NCBI RefSeq assembly: GCF_037440165.1
Contig: NZ_JBBIUQ010000021.1
Location: forward strand, 1 to 50,118
Reading direction: 5' to 3'
Length of the DNA: 50,118 nucleotides
DNA from: Ignavibacterium sp037440165
GTDB lineage: Bacteria; Bacteroidota; Ignavibacteria; Ignavibacteriales; Ignavibacteriaceae
A program made the position numbers and the translations under genes. Shown piece after piece: positions 33,501-41,825 of the stretch. Under the pieces are notes generated by a model. That model saw nothing but the letters and a program-made list of their open reading frames with translations. It was not told the origin of the DNA and ran no database searches. The number at the start of each line of letters is the position of its first letter. The stretch's first letter is position 1.

Positions 33501-34556
33501 TCATCTTGAGTTAAATTCTCTGAATTTTTTCTGAGTTACAATTCCCACAGGTCCCTGATAAATTCCTCCGTCTCGTAAACCATCGTAAACTCTTACGGAA
33601 ATAACATTCTCGCCATCAAAATTGAGAATACCATCCGGAATTGAATAGATTCTTGTTTGTTCCCATTCGTTTCTTGTATTAAACTCTTGAGGAACCTTTT
33701 CAAAATCCCATAATCCTGTTGAACCGATCTGAACTCCATTGATAAATGTCTGATCGATATCATCAACTTTTCCGAGAAGAAGAATAAGTTTCACCCCAAT
33801 TAAATTTTTACCAACCCTAAAGGTTTTTCTATACCATGCAAAGCCATCATAATTTTTGTAACCTTGCATATCCCAATGTGCAGGAACAAATAAACTATCC
33901 CAGTCACTATCATCGTAATTTACATCGGAACGAATTTTATCATCGCCAACCTTAAACTTCCATATTCCTTCAAGTGAGATATCAGGATTAATTTCATCGT
34001 TAAAAGAATAAATTCCTATATCACCACTCATTATTCCTCCTTCAAGCTCCTGATCAAAAACTCTTACTGCAATTAAATTCTTTCCTTTCTTAAGCAAGTT
34101 GTTTGGTATTTTATATTTTCTGAAGGCATTGTAAGCAGTATTATAGTTGGGTGTGAATCCTCCTGATAAGCCTATCAATTCACCATTTAAGAAAGTCATA
34201 TCAACATCATCAACAAAACCAAGAATTAAATATATATTTTCCTGAGAGAAATCATCATTAAGAAAAAATTCTTTTCTGTACCAGGCAAAACCATCATAAC
34301 CATGAAATCCCTGATTTTCCCAGGATGAAGGAACAATAATCGTTTCCCAATTTGTATCATTAAAATCTTTTAGCTTCCAATTAAATGAGTCGCCAAGAGA
34401 AAATTTCCATTCACCGCTTAGATCAATTAGAAGTTTACCATCAACTCTTTTCTGATCTTCTTCATTATTTTTTCCTTCATTACAGCCAGCAATCAGAATG
34501 ACTGACAGGAGTGTGCAAAGGAAAAGTATATTATATGTTCTCATTTGTCTAATCAT
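33501..34556 (-). CDS. Lipoprotein with two GH2-type sugar-binding (jelly-roll) domains
   Basis: The start at ATG 34556 (M-I-R-Q-M-R-T-Y) is chosen over a TTG at 34565. M-R-T-Y at 34544 is also possible. The lipobox L-I-A-G-C sets Cys near residue 25. Two tandem domains repeat the same pattern: I-V-P-S-S-W-E-N-Q-G with F-A-W-Y-R-K-E-F, then F-V-P-A-H-W-D-M-Q-G with F-A-W-Y-R-K-T-F. These are the N-terminal sugar-binding domain of GH2 and sialate O-acetylesterase-type enzymes. No TIM-barrel catalytic domain follows, so it may be a binding lipoprotein or a fragment of a larger ancestor. Confidence 0.78.
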   Translation of the reverse strand: MIRQMRTYNILFLCTLLSVILIAGCNEGKNNEEDQKRVDGKLLIDLSGEWKFSLGDSFNWKLKDFNDTNWETIIVPSSWENQGFHGYDGFAWYRKEFFLNDDFSQENIYLILGFVDDVDMTFLNGELIGLSGGFTPNYNTAYNAFRKYKIPNNLLKKGKNLIAVRVFDQELEGGIMSGDIGIYSFNDEINPDISLEGIWKFKVGDDKIRSDVNYDDSDWDSLFVPAHWDMQGYKNYDGFAWYRKTFRVGKNLIGVKLILLLGKVDDIDQTFINGVQIGSTGLWDFEKVPQEFNTRNEWEQTRIYSIPDGILNFDGENVISVRVYDGLRDGGIYQGPVGIVTQKKFREFNSR

Positions 34557-34692
34557 ACAACACAAAGGTAAAAGAAGTTGATTTTATTATTGTCATTAAC
34601 AGGTAATCAATTGTAAAAAATTATCATCAACTTATTTGAGCAAAGGATATCAATGATTATTTTCAAACGAAAAAATAAATAAAAATTATCTT

Positions 34693-35892
34693 ATGAAAAG
34701 ATTGTTTCTTCTGTTGCTTTTAAGTCTTATTAATCTTTATCCACAGGAAATAGATTCAGCTTTGTTATTAAAAGCGAATGAACTTGCAAAAGAAATTACT
34801 ATTGTGGACACACACATCGATTTACCTGACTGGCTTTATGATGAATGGTTTGATGTTTCAGTAAAATCAGATTATGGTGAATTTGATTTTGAGCGGGCAA
34901 TTGAAGGAGGATTAAATGTTGCGTATATGTCAATTTACACTTCACCAAATCTTGAAGCTCAGGGAAAGTCGAAGTTAAAAGCTGATTCTTTAATTAAACT
35001 TGTAGAAATAATGGAACAACTTTGGCCAGATAAATTTAAGATAATTAAAAATGTTTCAGAGATAAAAAAACTAAATCAACAGGAAAAAATTTTACTCGCA
35101 TTGGGAATGGAAAATGGCTCTCCGATTGAAGGAAGTCTCGACAACCTTCGAGAGTTTTATTCAAAAGGAATCAGATACATAACATTGGCTCATTATAAAT
35201 CAAATCATATTTGTGATTCTGCAAATGACCCTGAAAGAAAATGGAACGGCTTAAGTCCGTTTGGGGAAGAAGTTGTGAAAGAAATGAATCGCCTTGGAAT
35301 AATGATAGATGTTTCACACATAAGTGACAGTACATTTTATGATATTTTGAAATTAAGTAAGGCACCTGTAATAGCTTCTCATTCGTGCTGCAGATTTTTT
35401 ACTCCCGGATTTGAGCGAAACATAAGCGATGATATGATTATTGAGCTAGCAAAAAGTGGTGGTGTAGCACAGATAGCATTTGCAGGATTTTTTCTTCGTG
35501 AGGATATAAATCAAAAATACCTTGCAGGTGAAGAGCAAATAAAAGAGCATCTTAAAAATTATAACATTACTCCGGGAACTGATTCTGCATGGCAGTATGA
35601 ATCACAATACTGGACAGAGAATCCTGTTGGCAGTGCTACCGTTGAAGATGTTGCAAATCATATTGATCATATTGTAAAACTTGTTGGGGTTGACTATGTG
35701 GGAATCGGTTCAGATTTTAACGGCGTTGGAGATCATTTACCATTTGGATTGGAAGACGTTTCAAAATATCCGAACCTCATTTATGAATTGCTTAAAAGAG
35801 GATATTCTGAAAATGATATAAGAAAAATTTTTGGTGAGAATTTGATTCGTGTTTGGGAAAAAGTTGAAGAAGTTTCTGCCGCTCAAAAATAA
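34693..35892 (+). CDS. Membrane dipeptidase (renal dipeptidase family M19), exported
   Basis: A 399-residue zinc dipeptidase with a signal peptide (1-18). Metal ligands follow the family order: D-T-H-I-D-L (His-x-Asp), A-L-G-M-E-N-G with the bridging Glu, D-V-S-H-I-S-D and A-S-H-S-C-C-R with two His, and G-I-G-S-D-F-N-G with the final Asp. The family splits dipeptides, including some D-residues. It is separated from the peptide locus at 1-15.6 kb, so direct participation is unproven. A hairpin terminator follows the stop. Confidence 0.92.
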   Translation: MKRLFLLLLLSLINLYPQEIDSALLLKANELAKEITIVDTHIDLPDWLYDEWFDVSVKSDYGEFDFERAIEGGLNVAYMSIYTSPNLEAQGKSKLKADSLIKLVEIMEQLWPDKFKIIKNVSEIKKLNQQEKILLALGMENGSPIEGSLDNLREFYSKGIRYITLAHYKSNHICDSANDPERKWNGLSPFGEEVVKEMNRLGIMIDVSHISDSTFYDILKLSKAPVIASHSCCRFFTPGFERNISDDMIIELAKSGGVAQIAFAGFFLREDINQKYLAGEEQIKEHLKNYNITPGTDSAWQYESQYWTENPVGSATVEDVANHIDHIVKLVGVDYVGIGSDFNGVGDHLPFGLEDVSKYPNLIYELLKRGYSENDIRKIFGENLIRVWEKVEEVSAAQK

Positions 35893-35894
35893 CT

Positions 35895-35924
35895 GTGGCT
35901 GTCTTAAAATTCTATGACAGCCAC
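35895..35924. terminator. Bidirectional terminator hairpin
   Basis: GTGGCTGTC (35895-35903) pairs with GACAGCCAC (35916-35924) across a 12-base AT-rich loop, between the convergent M19 dipeptidase and HEAT protein genes. Confidence 0.75.
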
Positions 35925-35936
35925 TTCAGATACTAA

Positions 35937-36374
35937 TCATCTTGCTACCGTTCTGTTCGAATTGATTGAAAGATACTCATTATATATTGCTCCGCTCATT
36001 CTTCTTACTCTTTGGTTTGAATCACCTGTAGAAAGCTCTAACATTTTCTGCATTCCTTTTTCACTTCCAATTCTGAAGAGTGCTAATCCTATCAGAACTT
36101 TAATATCCGGATTTTTTTCTTTCTCTATTTGATTTAATAAATCATTTTCGAAATCAAGCAATTTATATTTTCCAACGAGATAAATTGCATCTTCTCTTAC
36201 ACCATCGTTTGCAGATTTTATTGCTGCAGAAAGATTTTCATATGCATACTTATGCTGAGTAAAATCTTTCAGATATTTTGCCTGAGAGAAACTCAGTGCT
36301 GCGAACAAGAAAACAATTGATACAACTAATCCAAAGAATTTTTTTCCTGAATTCTGTTTTCTTAAAGTTTTCAT
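35937..36374 (-). CDS. Secreted HEAT-repeat-like protein
   Basis: A 145-residue protein with an N-terminal membrane/signal segment (residues 14-31, ending S-F-S-Q). The rest is helical with HEAT-like pairs (A-A-I-K-S-A-N-D-G-V-R-E-D-A-I-Y-L-V and P-D-I-K-V-L-I-G-L-A-L-F-R-I-G). No catalytic motif is present. It lies downstream of the response regulator in the same direction, but a 130-bp gap separates them and a GGAGG precedes its own start. A target of that system is possible. Confidence 0.65.
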   Translation of the reverse strand: MKTLRKQNSGKKFFGLVVSIVFLFAALSFSQAKYLKDFTQHKYAYENLSAAIKSANDGVREDAIYLVGKYKLLDFENDLLNQIEKEKNPDIKVLIGLALFRIGSEKGMQKMLELSTGDSNQRVRRMSGAIYNEYLSINSNRTVAR

Positions 36375-36504
36375 TTTGTACCTCCGTATGATAAATGTTT
36401 GTTTAAGTTCTGATGTAAACCTAACTCAAACATTTGTAAGAGGTGTCAGCAGTTAGTCAGCTTTTGTAAAGAAATGTCATGATGTACAGGGTGATGTTTA
36501 TAAA

Positions 36505-37188
36505 TCACAAAACCATTTTGTAACCAACTCCATGAACGGTCAGAATTATTTTTGAATGCTTTGGATCAGATTCAATCTTCTGACGCAGCTTTAAAATAAA
36601 ATTATCTACTGTTCTTGTTGTAGGAGTTTCATCATAGCCCCAGATTTCCGTAAGCAAATCATCACGACTGACTGTAGTATTTCTTTTTTTCCATAGATAG
36701 TGAAGAATTTCAAATTCCTTGTGAGACATCTGAACATCTTTTTTCCCGCTTACAGCAATGTATCCATTAAAATCAACTTCCAGTTTACCGATTTTGATCA
36801 GTTTACTTTCCGCAGAAAGTATATTTTCACTTCTTCTTAAAATTGCTTTCACTCTTGCAATAAGTTCACGAACTGAAAAAGGTTTAGTTACATAATCATC
36901 TGCGCCTAGTTCAAGTCCTAAAACTTTATCAATCTCTTCTCCCTTTGCAGTCAGAAGGATTATCGGAGTGGTAACACCAGATTTTCTTGCATTCCTGCAA
37001 ACATCAAATCCTGACATTTTAGGCATCATCACATCGAGAATTATTAAGTCATAATTATTATCTAAAATTTTATTCAACCCGTCTTCTCCGTTTTCAGCTA
37101 TTTCAATATTATATCCTTCAAACTCAAGGTTATCCTTTAATCCAAGACGCATATTTGGTTCATCTTCAACAATCAGAATTTTTGTCAT
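36505..37188 (-). CDS. OmpR/PhoB-family response regulator
   Basis: A 227-residue regulator. Receiver domain (1-115): acidic pocket E-D-E at 8-10, phospho-acceptor Asp52 in L-I-I-L-D-V-M-M-P, T-A-K and the K-P-F-S-V-R-E-L switch. The C-terminal winged helix (130-227) contains E-F-E-I-L-H-Y-L and R-T-V-D-N-F-I-L-K-L-R-Q-K. It follows the histidine kinase by 12 bp and is its partner. Targets are not evident. Confidence 0.95.
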   Translation of the reverse strand: MTKILIVEDEPNMRLGLKDNLEFEGYNIEIAENGEDGLNKILDNNYDLIILDVMMPKMSGFDVCRNARKSGVTTPIILLTAKGEEIDKVLGLELGADDYVTKPFSVRELIARVKAILRRSENILSAESKLIKIGKLEVDFNGYIAVSGKKDVQMSHKEFEILHYLWKKRNTTVSRDDLLTEIWGYDETPTTRTVDNFILKLRQKIESDPKHSKIILTVHGVGYKMVL

Positions 37189-37200
37189 CTGTAAACTCCT

Positions 37201-38742
37201 TTAACTGCTAAATTCAATTGGAGGAATAATTATACGAAAAGTACTGCCCTCACCCGGATTGCTTTTTAATTCTATTCTGCCTTTATGAGCTTCAACAATT
37301 TGTTTTACTAATGATAATCCGATTCCGGTTCCTTTAACATTGTGGATTAGCCCGGATGAGACACGATAAAATTTATCAAATATTTTTTTCTGTTCTTCAG
37401 CAGCAATACCAATTCCTTTATCAATAACTTCAATAAAAACCGAGTTGTTGTTTACTCCGGTTTTTAAGATAACTTCTTTTCTGTTATCACTGTATTTTAC
37501 AGCATTATCAATTAGATTGATAATGGCTTCTGAAAGTGCTTCAGTGTCAATTTTAATTTCAGGTATGTTAGAAGATAATTCTTTTTCAAATTTAAATCCT
37601 TTATTCTGAAGATGATAGGAATAAGTCTGATGAATGTTGTCAACAACTTCGTTAATATTTTTTTGTTCGAAAGTAAATTTTCTTTTTCCTGCTTCCATTT
37701 TGGCAAAATTCAGAATTGAATTTACGATTCTTCCAAGTCGATTAGCTTCCTGACTAATTATTGAATAATACTCTTTTTTCTTCTCATCATTTTTTACTCT
37801 TTCAAGTTCAAGTGTTTCGGCAAACATACTTATCAGTGCAAGTGGAGTACGAAGTTCGTGCGAAACATTGGATACGAAATCTGCCTTAAGTTGCGCAAGT
37901 TCAAGTTCCTTTTTAACTGCACGGAAAACAAATATTACAGCAAACAACAAAATCAGCAAAAGTACAGTAATTAATATCAGATTATTTGTTGCACGTTCGC
38001 GAACCAAATCCTGAATAGTTTCTCCCAACAGCACTATTCCTATTTTATAATTTGGAATTAACCACATTGGCTTTTCGTATTCAATATTCCCGTCGAAAGT
38101 CTTATTATCAGAACTTACAACAAATTGGTTTTGATTGTCTTTCACAATAATCAGAAATTTATTTTGAGTTATTTGCTGAATTCTTGGCAGCAAAATCTTC
38201 TTTGCAAATGACTCGGAATTTATGACAAAACAAACCAACTCATTAAACTCATCCGGAGCTGCTGCAGAAAAAATCAATAATGAATAATTAAGCTCATTAG
38301 CTGAATTCAGCGGTTCAAATTTTCTGTAACCGGATTTCCGATATTCAATCAATCTTTCAATCGTAGTTTTATTTTCGTTAATCAGTGAATCAATTTTATT
38401 CAAAACCGTTTTTTCGAATTGAGTAATTCTGTCGCTGACAAAAACTTCGTTTATTTTATTTTCAGGATACTTAAAAAACACAACTGCCTCGAGAGCTAAA
38501 TTATCACGGACAAATTGCTGAAGTAATAATTCATCATCACGAGATTCAACTATTTTATTTGCCCAGCTATTTACAATGTCATCAGAATACTGATTGACAG
38601 AAAATAATATTGCTTCCAACTGATTATTATAAGTTTCTTCAAGTACTTCTTCTGTTTCATTCAGTTTTCCTATTTCATTAAAAATCAGAAAAGCAACAGG
38701 AAGAATTATAATTAAGATTAATATGAATCCTATTTTTTTCAT
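37201..38742 (-). CDS. Membrane sensor histidine kinase
   Basis: A 513-residue kinase. Transmembrane segments at about 4-23 and 255-273 enclose a ~230-residue periplasmic sensor. HisKA has the phospho-acceptor His295 in S-N-V-S-H-E-L-R-T-P. The ATPase domain has N-L-I-D-N-A-V-K-Y-S (N box), D-K-G-I-G-I (G1) and K-G-T-G-I-G-L-S-L (G2). Its start overlaps the acyltransferase stop by one base (ATGA), so lipid-acylation and signalling genes share a transcript. Confidence 0.94.
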   Translation of the reverse strand: MKKIGFILILIIILPVAFLIFNEIGKLNETEEVLEETYNNQLEAILFSVNQYSDDIVNSWANKIVESRDDELLLQQFVRDNLALEAVVFFKYPENKINEVFVSDRITQFEKTVLNKIDSLINENKTTIERLIEYRKSGYRKFEPLNSANELNYSLLIFSAAAPDEFNELVCFVINSESFAKKILLPRIQQITQNKFLIIVKDNQNQFVVSSDNKTFDGNIEYEKPMWLIPNYKIGIVLLGETIQDLVRERATNNLILITVLLLILLFAVIFVFRAVKKELELAQLKADFVSNVSHELRTPLALISMFAETLELERVKNDEKKKEYYSIISQEANRLGRIVNSILNFAKMEAGKRKFTFEQKNINEVVDNIHQTYSYHLQNKGFKFEKELSSNIPEIKIDTEALSEAIINLIDNAVKYSDNRKEVILKTGVNNNSVFIEVIDKGIGIAAEEQKKIFDKFYRVSSGLIHNVKGTGIGLSLVKQIVEAHKGRIELKSNPGEGSTFRIIIPPIEFSS

Positions 38743-39779
38743 CAGTCAGAATTTTTGCGTGGATTATTTAACTTTAAACTTCCAGCAACCTTTTCAAACA
38801 CAATATTCTTTAATGATTCATAAGTGTGATTTGATGGAGTAATCGGACTTAAAAATTTCACCCGAACTCTTTTGTACGGCCTTGGAAAAATTTTTCCTCT
38901 TGGTAATGCCCTGTTAGCACCATCGATTGCAACAGGAACTACAGGCACATTTAATTCCCTGCTTAAAATAGCAAATGTTTTTTTAAAGTCACCAAGCTCA
39001 CCATTAAATGATCTTGTGCCTTCAGGAAAGATTATAAGATTTCTTCCGTTCTTTAAAACTTCAGCAAGTTTTTGTAATGATGTTCTCAAATCACTTAAAT
39101 CCATAACAATTACATTACTTTTATCAGCAATGAATTTCAGTATTTTATTCTTTACATGTTTTTCTTTAGCATAAAAGTATGTTTTTTTCAGAACTTTGTT
39201 TCTAAGAAATACAGCAACGAAAAGTCCATCAAGGAAACTTTGATGATTGGGAGCCAGAATGAAAGGACCGTTTGGAAGATTCTCCAATCCTTCGCTGCTT
39301 AACCGGAAATAAAATTTCAGAAATATTTTTGCGAAATGTTTCATAAGATTGTGAGTGAACCAGCTTTCAGGAAGTTTAACATCCAATTCCTCGCTAAGAA
39401 TTTTTCCCCAATCAATTGCTTCAACGGCAAGTTTGGTTTTACGCTCCTGAATATTTTCGGCAAGCTTGAGAACATCGGGAAAACTTAGTATTTCCTTTTC
39501 GTCCATCTTAACACCAAAAGTCTGCTCCAGAAAAACTTGCAGATTTACCTTATCGAGTGAATCAAGACCAAGATCAATTTCAAGATGATCATTCGGATGA
39601 ACAGAAATTTCTTTCTGCTGCTGAATAAATTCTTTTATTAAAATGTATGGCTGAAAAACCGGCTCAGCAACTATTTCTTGTTTAGTCTGCAAATTGGTCT
39701 CAAGCTTCGGAAGTAAAAATCTTTTTAATTTACTAAGTCTTGTTCGAGGTAAAGGTTCATTAACAACAGAAAATTTCAT
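38742..39779 (-). CDS. ACP-PlsC acyltransferase carrying the end of the acyl-activating domain
   Basis: A 345-residue product. Residues 1-25 are the tail of an AMP-forming enzyme, with the A10 motif P-R-T-R-L-S-K17. An acyl-carrier domain follows (about 40-115) with the phosphopantetheine Ser74 in L-G-L-D-S74-L. A PlsC domain covers 145-340 (N-H178-Q-S-F-L-D183-G and F-P-E-G-T-R-S). It would transfer an acyl group held on its own carrier domain to a lysophospholipid. The frame continues upstream without a break to a TAA at 39843-39845, giving V-I-D-K-Y-N-Q-N-V-T-P-Y-K-K-V-M-K-F, which is also adenylate-enzyme tail. It is thus the second half of a once single Aas-like protein. Confidence 0.88.
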   Translation of the reverse strand: MKFSVVNEPLPRTRLSKLKRFLLPKLETNLQTKQEIVAEPVFQPYILIKEFIQQQKEISVHPNDHLEIDLGLDSLDKVNLQVFLEQTFGVKMDEKEILSFPDVLKLAENIQERKTKLAVEAIDWGKILSEELDVKLPESWFTHNLMKHFAKIFLKFYFRLSSEGLENLPNGPFILAPNHQSFLDGLFVAVFLRNKVLKKTYFYAKEKHVKNKILKFIADKSNVIVMDLSDLRTSLQKLAEVLKNGRNLIIFPEGTRSFNGELGDFKKTFAILSRELNVPVVPVAIDGANRALPRGKIFPRPYKRVRVKFLSPITPSNHTYESLKNIVFEKVAGSLKLNNPRKNSD

Positions 39780-39842
39780 AACTTTTTTATATGGAGTAAC
39801 ATTCTGATTATACTTGTCAATTACATTCCATTTTAAATACTC

Positions 39843-41216
39843 TTAAATGTTTGTAATTCCATACTGCTTAAGTTTAATATTATCGCAATAAATTACAGCG
39901 TGAAGCATATCTGACTTCTCGAAGATTCCCACTTCACTTATTACATCTGACATTTCGGTTAATTTATTTTCTATCTCTTCAGGATTTATGTTTTTACCAT
40001 TTGACAGAATGATTATCTCCTTCTTTCGGCCGGTTATAAACAACCTGTTTTCCTCATCGAGATAACCAAGATCACCTGTGAAAAGCCAGCCATCTTTAAT
40101 CACCGAAGCAGTATCTTCAGGTCTGTTATAATAACCTTGCATAACATTTCTTCCTCGATTCACTATTTCGCCATCAATAATTTTTACTTCATTAGTTTTT
40201 AATGGTTGGCCTGCACTTCCTATTACTACTTTACCTGGTCTGGTAAAAGTTATCATTGGTGCACACTCTGTCATTCCATATCCTTCTAATACTTCAAAAC
40301 CAAGTGTGCGTAAATCCTTAGCAACTTCTTTATCAAGAGCTGCACCTCCTGATACCATATACTTGATGCTGCCGCCAAATTTCTTATGAACAGATTTGAA
40401 AACCTTTCGGGAAAAACTTAAAGAGTTTTTCTTTTCAGCAACTTTAAAGAGCAGACGGGCAATTTTATTTTTTTCAATTTTTTCTTTAATACCTTTTCTT
40501 ATTAGACTGTAAAATCGAGGAACACTAATAATCATTGTAACTTTATTATTCTGAAGAGTTGCCATTAAATCCTCTGCAGCCATTGACGGAGAGAAAACAA
40601 TAGTAGCTCCGATTTTTAGTGGTGCAACAATTGTTCCGACTAATGGAAATATGTGATGTAAAGGCAGCAGAACAAGCACTCTGTCCGATGGTTCATAAAC
40701 TATAACATCTTCAGTTACTGCTTCAATGTTAACAAGCAGGTTATCAAATGATAACATTACTCCTTTTGGTGAACCAGTCGTGCCTGAAGTATAAATTATC
40801 ACTGCGGTTTTATTTTTATCAGGATTTGGAAATACTATGTTACCTGAAAATTTTTTTAAAACATTTTCATCAACATTTAGCTTGTCAATTTTATATGACA
40901 AATCAGAGCAAGCTTTATTACAAACTTCAGCAGTTTGGTTTGAGAAGATTATTATTTCTGGTTTGCAATCATTTAAAATAAATTTTACATCATCTGCAGA
41001 AGACATAAAATCAATCGGAACAACAGTAGCATTCTTAAACCAGGATGCATAAAGAGCATAAACCCATTCAAATCTGTTTTCGCAGAAGATAGCTACTTTT
41101 GAGGTTTCGTTGTGAAGTAAATCTGAAAATGAAGCAACATTCTCAAGTAATTCTTTATAACTTAATTTTTGATCCTTAAGGATCATAGCTGTTTTTTTAT
41201 AGTCTGTTGGAAACAT
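39843..41216 (-). CDS. AMP-forming acyl-CoA/acyl-ACP synthetase, truncated before A10
   Basis: A 457-residue adenylate-forming enzyme. Core motifs are present: I-I-Y-T-S-G-T-T-G-S-P-K-G (A3), G-Y-G-M-T-E-C-A-P (A5), F-T-G-D-L-G (A7) and G-R-K-K-E-I-I-I-L-S-N-G (A8). The A10 Lys is missing from this frame. After L-K-Q-Y-G-I-T-N-I comes TAA (39843-39845), then 21 in-frame codons lead into the start of the ACP-PlsC gene, where A10 is found. Fused, the product would be an ~820-residue three-domain acyl-ACP synthetase/acyltransferase resembling Aas. As read, it should be defective in adenylation unless the halves complement each other. Confidence 0.85.
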   Translation of the reverse strand: MFPTDYKKTAMILKDQKLSYKELLENVASFSDLLHNETSKVAIFCENRFEWVYALYASWFKNATVVPIDFMSSADDVKFILNDCKPEIIIFSNQTAEVCNKACSDLSYKIDKLNVDENVLKKFSGNIVFPNPDKNKTAVIIYTSGTTGSPKGVMLSFDNLLVNIEAVTEDVIVYEPSDRVLVLLPLHHIFPLVGTIVAPLKIGATIVFSPSMAAEDLMATLQNNKVTMIISVPRFYSLIRKGIKEKIEKNKIARLLFKVAEKKNSLSFSRKVFKSVHKKFGGSIKYMVSGGAALDKEVAKDLRTLGFEVLEGYGMTECAPMITFTRPGKVVIGSAGQPLKTNEVKIIDGEIVNRGRNVMQGYYNRPEDTASVIKDGWLFTGDLGYLDEENRLFITGRKKEIIILSNGKNINPEEIENKLTEMSDVISEVGIFEKSDMLHAVIYCDNIKLKQYGITNI

Positions 41217-41395
41217 ATTAATAAATTTGTTGTTTGATTAATTAAAAATATCAAATTCTCTCCACTAATGCCTGTTAATAAGTTAACCTCACTTGAAATT
41301 TACCATAAAATTATTGTAATGATTCGTTCTGACTTAACATTCTGATAGTTATTTTTAACAAAGCAGAAATATCTAAAAGATAATTGGAGAATGAT

Positions 41396-41779
41396 ATGAA
41401 TACTAAACCTGAAATTGGTTCGATAACCTGGTGTGATCTTACTGTTCCAAATGCTGATGAAGTGAAGATATTTTATGAAAAAGTTGTTGGGTGGAAATCT
41501 GAACCTGTATCGATGGGCGATTATAATGATTTCAGCATGATAGCTCCTGAAAGTAATCGGATTGCAGCAGGTATTTGTAATGCGCGAGGGATTAATGCAA
41601 AATTGCCACCACAATGGTTAATTTATATTACTGTTGAAGATGTTGACAAAAGTGCTGAGATGTGTAAAGTTTTTGGCGGCAAAGTAATCGTTGAACCCAA
41701 AGCAATTCCTAACTATGGAAGATTCTCAGTGATTCAGGACCCTGCGGGTGCTGTTTGCGCTTTATTTAAACCTGAATGA
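41396..41779 (+). CDS. VOC-family (glyoxalase/bleomycin-resistance-like) protein
   Basis: A 127-residue single-domain protein. The start ATG 41396 has GGAGA at 41386-41390. An in-frame TTG at 41384 is less likely. The paired beta-alpha-beta-beta-beta modules are seen in I-T-W-C-D-L-T-V-P-N-A-D-E-V-K-I-F-Y and V-I-Q-D-P-A-G-A-V-C-A-L-F-K-P. Substrate is unknown. It is divergent from the acyl-activating gene. Confidence 0.85.
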   Translation: MNTKPEIGSITWCDLTVPNADEVKIFYEKVVGWKSEPVSMGDYNDFSMIAPESNRIAAGICNARGINAKLPPQWLIYITVEDVDKSAEMCKVFGGKVIVEPKAIPNYGRFSVIQDPAGAVCALFKPE

Positions 41780-41783
41780 AGTG

Positions 41784-41818
41784 CTGGCTGACTTTTTATA
41801 TTATTGAAAGTCAGCCAG
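41784..41818. terminator. Bidirectional terminator hairpin
   Basis: CTGGCTGACTTT (41784-41795) pairs over 12 bp with AAAGTCAGCCAG (41807-41818), loop 11, between the convergent VOC and PLP lyase genes. Confidence 0.85.
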
Positions 41819-41825
41819 AATAAAT

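Noticed and set aside
34563..34565. TTG start for the jelly-roll lipoprotein
   Set aside because: ATG codons 9 and 21 bp downstream give a normal lipoprotein signal and there is no ribosome-binding site favouring TTG.
11811..39845. Genome-wide reassignment of TAA as sense
   Set aside because: Most genes in the window, including well-conserved ones, end properly at TAA where family length is complete.
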